From contig JAFAEO010000004.1 in the NCBI GenBank assembly GCA_023423975.1, positions 305,344 to 369,343 of the forward strand: a stretch of DNA of 64,000 nucleotides. Direction: 5' to 3'. The stretch comes from Pseudomonadota bacterium. Lineage in GTDB: Bacteria > Pseudomonadota > Gammaproteobacteria > Burkholderiales > Burkholderiaceae_B. How positions within the stretch are numbered: position 1 is the first letter of the stretch; each line of letters starts with the position of its first letter. The notes beneath the pieces were generated by a model. That model did not search any database. It was given only the letters and a program-made list of their open reading frames with translations, and was not told the origin of the DNA. Shown here one piece after another: positions 63,138 through 64,000 of this stretch. Both the position numbers and the translations under genes were made by a program.

Positions 63138-63851
63138 ACATTGCCTCATGCACACGCGCATGCGCCATCGCCATTACGATTGAATAATATGTGGCTACAT
63201 CGTCGTTTCAAAACGCGCCCGGTTGGAGCCGCTTCGCTGTATTGATTTGTGGCTGTTCGAATCGCCATTGCATCACCTCAATTGCCTGCATCACGAATAA
63301 TTTCATTGCCGATTCGCTGACAGACGTTGCTGGCACACACGAGTTGCTTTAGTTCAGGTCAAGAATAGGATCGTTGCTACCCAAGTCATGTTCGAGGCAC
63401 TCGCGAATCCTGAGACTATAGTGTGGACAGCTCCCGCACTGGTGGCTTGTGCACCAAAATATAAAAAAATCGCATTTTACCGGCGCATCAAAAGAAGCTA
63501 GCACAAATTCAAAATCATGTGTGCACAAGTTCTTTTAGAATCGTCTGCGAGTTCAGCAAGACCGATTTTGTGGGTAAGCCGCCCATGTGGTTTAGCCCTA
63601 TACGTGTCGTGTTTCCGTCTTCAACGCTTGCTTTTCGGCTGACTACGGCGCATCCAGATTTGCTGTTCGGTGCAAACCATTCTCAATCACCATCAACACT
63701 TCAACCGCGCAACGTCAAGGCCGGGCGAACGCGCGGCAAGGCGATTTGCTGGATATAAGCCGGAGCGGCTCGCAGAGTAATGCGACCTATGGCCGGCGCA
63801 TGGCTGCGGTGTGTGATTTTTAAGTAGGTAGCTGGAAAGGATTTCCATTTT
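63138..63851. other. Gene-poor region with possible degraded coding remnants
   Basis: 714 bases without a convincing gene. Two frames look partly coding but lack proper starts: a Cys-rich minus-strand frame at 63349-63528 (listed separately) and a plus-strand frame about 63594-63824 that has no start codon and ends ATYGRRMAAVCDF. Base composition is more AT-rich than the preceding operon. Confidence 0.4.
63349..63528 (-). CDS. Candidate small Cys/His-rich protein (59 residues)
   Basis: A minus-strand frame from a TTG at 63528 (or GTG eight codons in) to TAA at 63351. It contains FFIFWCTSHQCGSCPHYSLR followed by IRECLEHDLGSNDPILDLN, giving Cys and His spacing that could make a zinc site. There is no good ribosome site and I do not recognise a family, so it may be a chance frame or the tail of a decayed gene. 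Confidence 0.25.
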   Translation of the reverse strand: MCTHDFEFVLASFDAPVKCDFFIFWCTSHQCGSCPHYSLRIRECLEHDLGSNDPILDLN

Positions 63852-64000
63852 ATGGGCGTCTATATAGGTGATAAAGCGAAGCTTGACGTGGAAGATAAGG
63901 CATATCTATGTTCAATCTTCTGCAGTTGTAATATCAATCCTATAAAGGGTGTACAGGGGCAAGACTTAAAACAGCGCTGTGCATCCGAGACATTACGCAA
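63852..64000 (+). CDS. Unrecognised protein, N-terminal part (runs off the right edge)
   Basis: An ATG at 63852 opens a frame that stays open to the last base. AAAGGA lies about ten bases upstream, acceptable for a ribosome site. The visible ~49 residues begin MGVYIGDKAKLDVEDKAYLC and contain the tight cluster CSIFCSCNINP, then KGVQGQDLKQRC. The Cys-rich N-terminus does not match a family I know. It is AT-richer than the housekeeping genes, so it may open another accessory segment. Confidence 0.5.
   Translation, partial: MGVYIGDKAKLDVEDKAYLCSIFCSCNINPIKGVQGQDLKQRCASETLR

Noticed and set aside
63519..63758. 79-codon plus-strand frame
   Set aside because: Composition is not protein-like, there is no ribosome site, and another frame in the same stretch looks at least as coding.

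Overview
The window looks like chromosomal DNA of a betaproteobacterium of the Alcaligenaceae, Advenella- or Bordetella-like. This is inferred from gene content, not from any marker gene: two Bug-type periplasmic receptors beside catabolic genes, a CaiB/acyl-CoA dehydrogenase operon, a tartrate/D-malate-type dehydrogenase under a divergent LysR gene, malate synthase G, and moderately high GC. I saw no rRNA, tRNA, CRISPR array, insertion sequence or integrated phage.

Layout. 0-8 kb is housekeeping: the end of pntA with pntB (transhydrogenase), an RluA-type pseudouridine synthase, a secreted phosphodiester-glycosidase-like protein, a DUF2946 + PepSY pair with a His-rich insert (probably metal-related), a VOC protein and a mercaptopyruvate sulfurtransferase. 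From 8.1 to 24 kb, all on the minus strand, lies a type VI secretion effector island without structural tss genes. In transcription order it reads VgrG, PAAR-like (DUF4150-type), VgrG, DUF2169-pentapeptide protein, pentapeptide protein, a 2021-residue VgrG-Rhs fusion with an unrecognised C-terminal toxin domain, and an Imm22-type immunity protein. This is the most unusual part of the window. Next comes a yefM-yoeB toxin-antitoxin pair bracketed by two identical 31-bp hairpin repeats, the second lying just behind malate synthase G (glcB).

27-41 kb carries an SF1 helicase, ferredoxin-NADP reductase, an MdfA-type drug exporter, a TlpA-like membrane thioredoxin, a five-gene oligopeptide ABC operon (ATPase, two permeases, ATPase, binding protein) followed by a GNAT gene, a GST, a glycine-zipper lipoprotein, a CopZ-like metallochaperone and a phosphoesterase. 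41-54 kb holds a periplasmic penicillin-acylase-family hydrolase divergent from an IclR regulator, a minus-strand catabolic operon (cupin, Bug receptor, CoA transferase, acyl-CoA dehydrogenase), and a betaine/proline ABC operon with two tandem binding proteins ending in a strong terminator. 54-63 kb holds an ArgO-like exporter, an LpxH-like phosphoesterase, a NodIJ/YadGH-type ABC exporter, a methyltransferase, a gamma-glutamylcyclotransferase-like protein with a DUF2214 membrane protein, and the LysR / tartrate-type dehydrogenase / Bug receptor cluster.

The last 0.9 kb is gene-poor, with possible degraded coding remnants, and a reading frame that starts at 63852 and runs off the right edge. 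Start codons were moved inward where signal peptides, Shine-Dalgarno sequences, operon overlaps or family length supported it. Family assignments come from recognising motifs by eye; no database search was possible.
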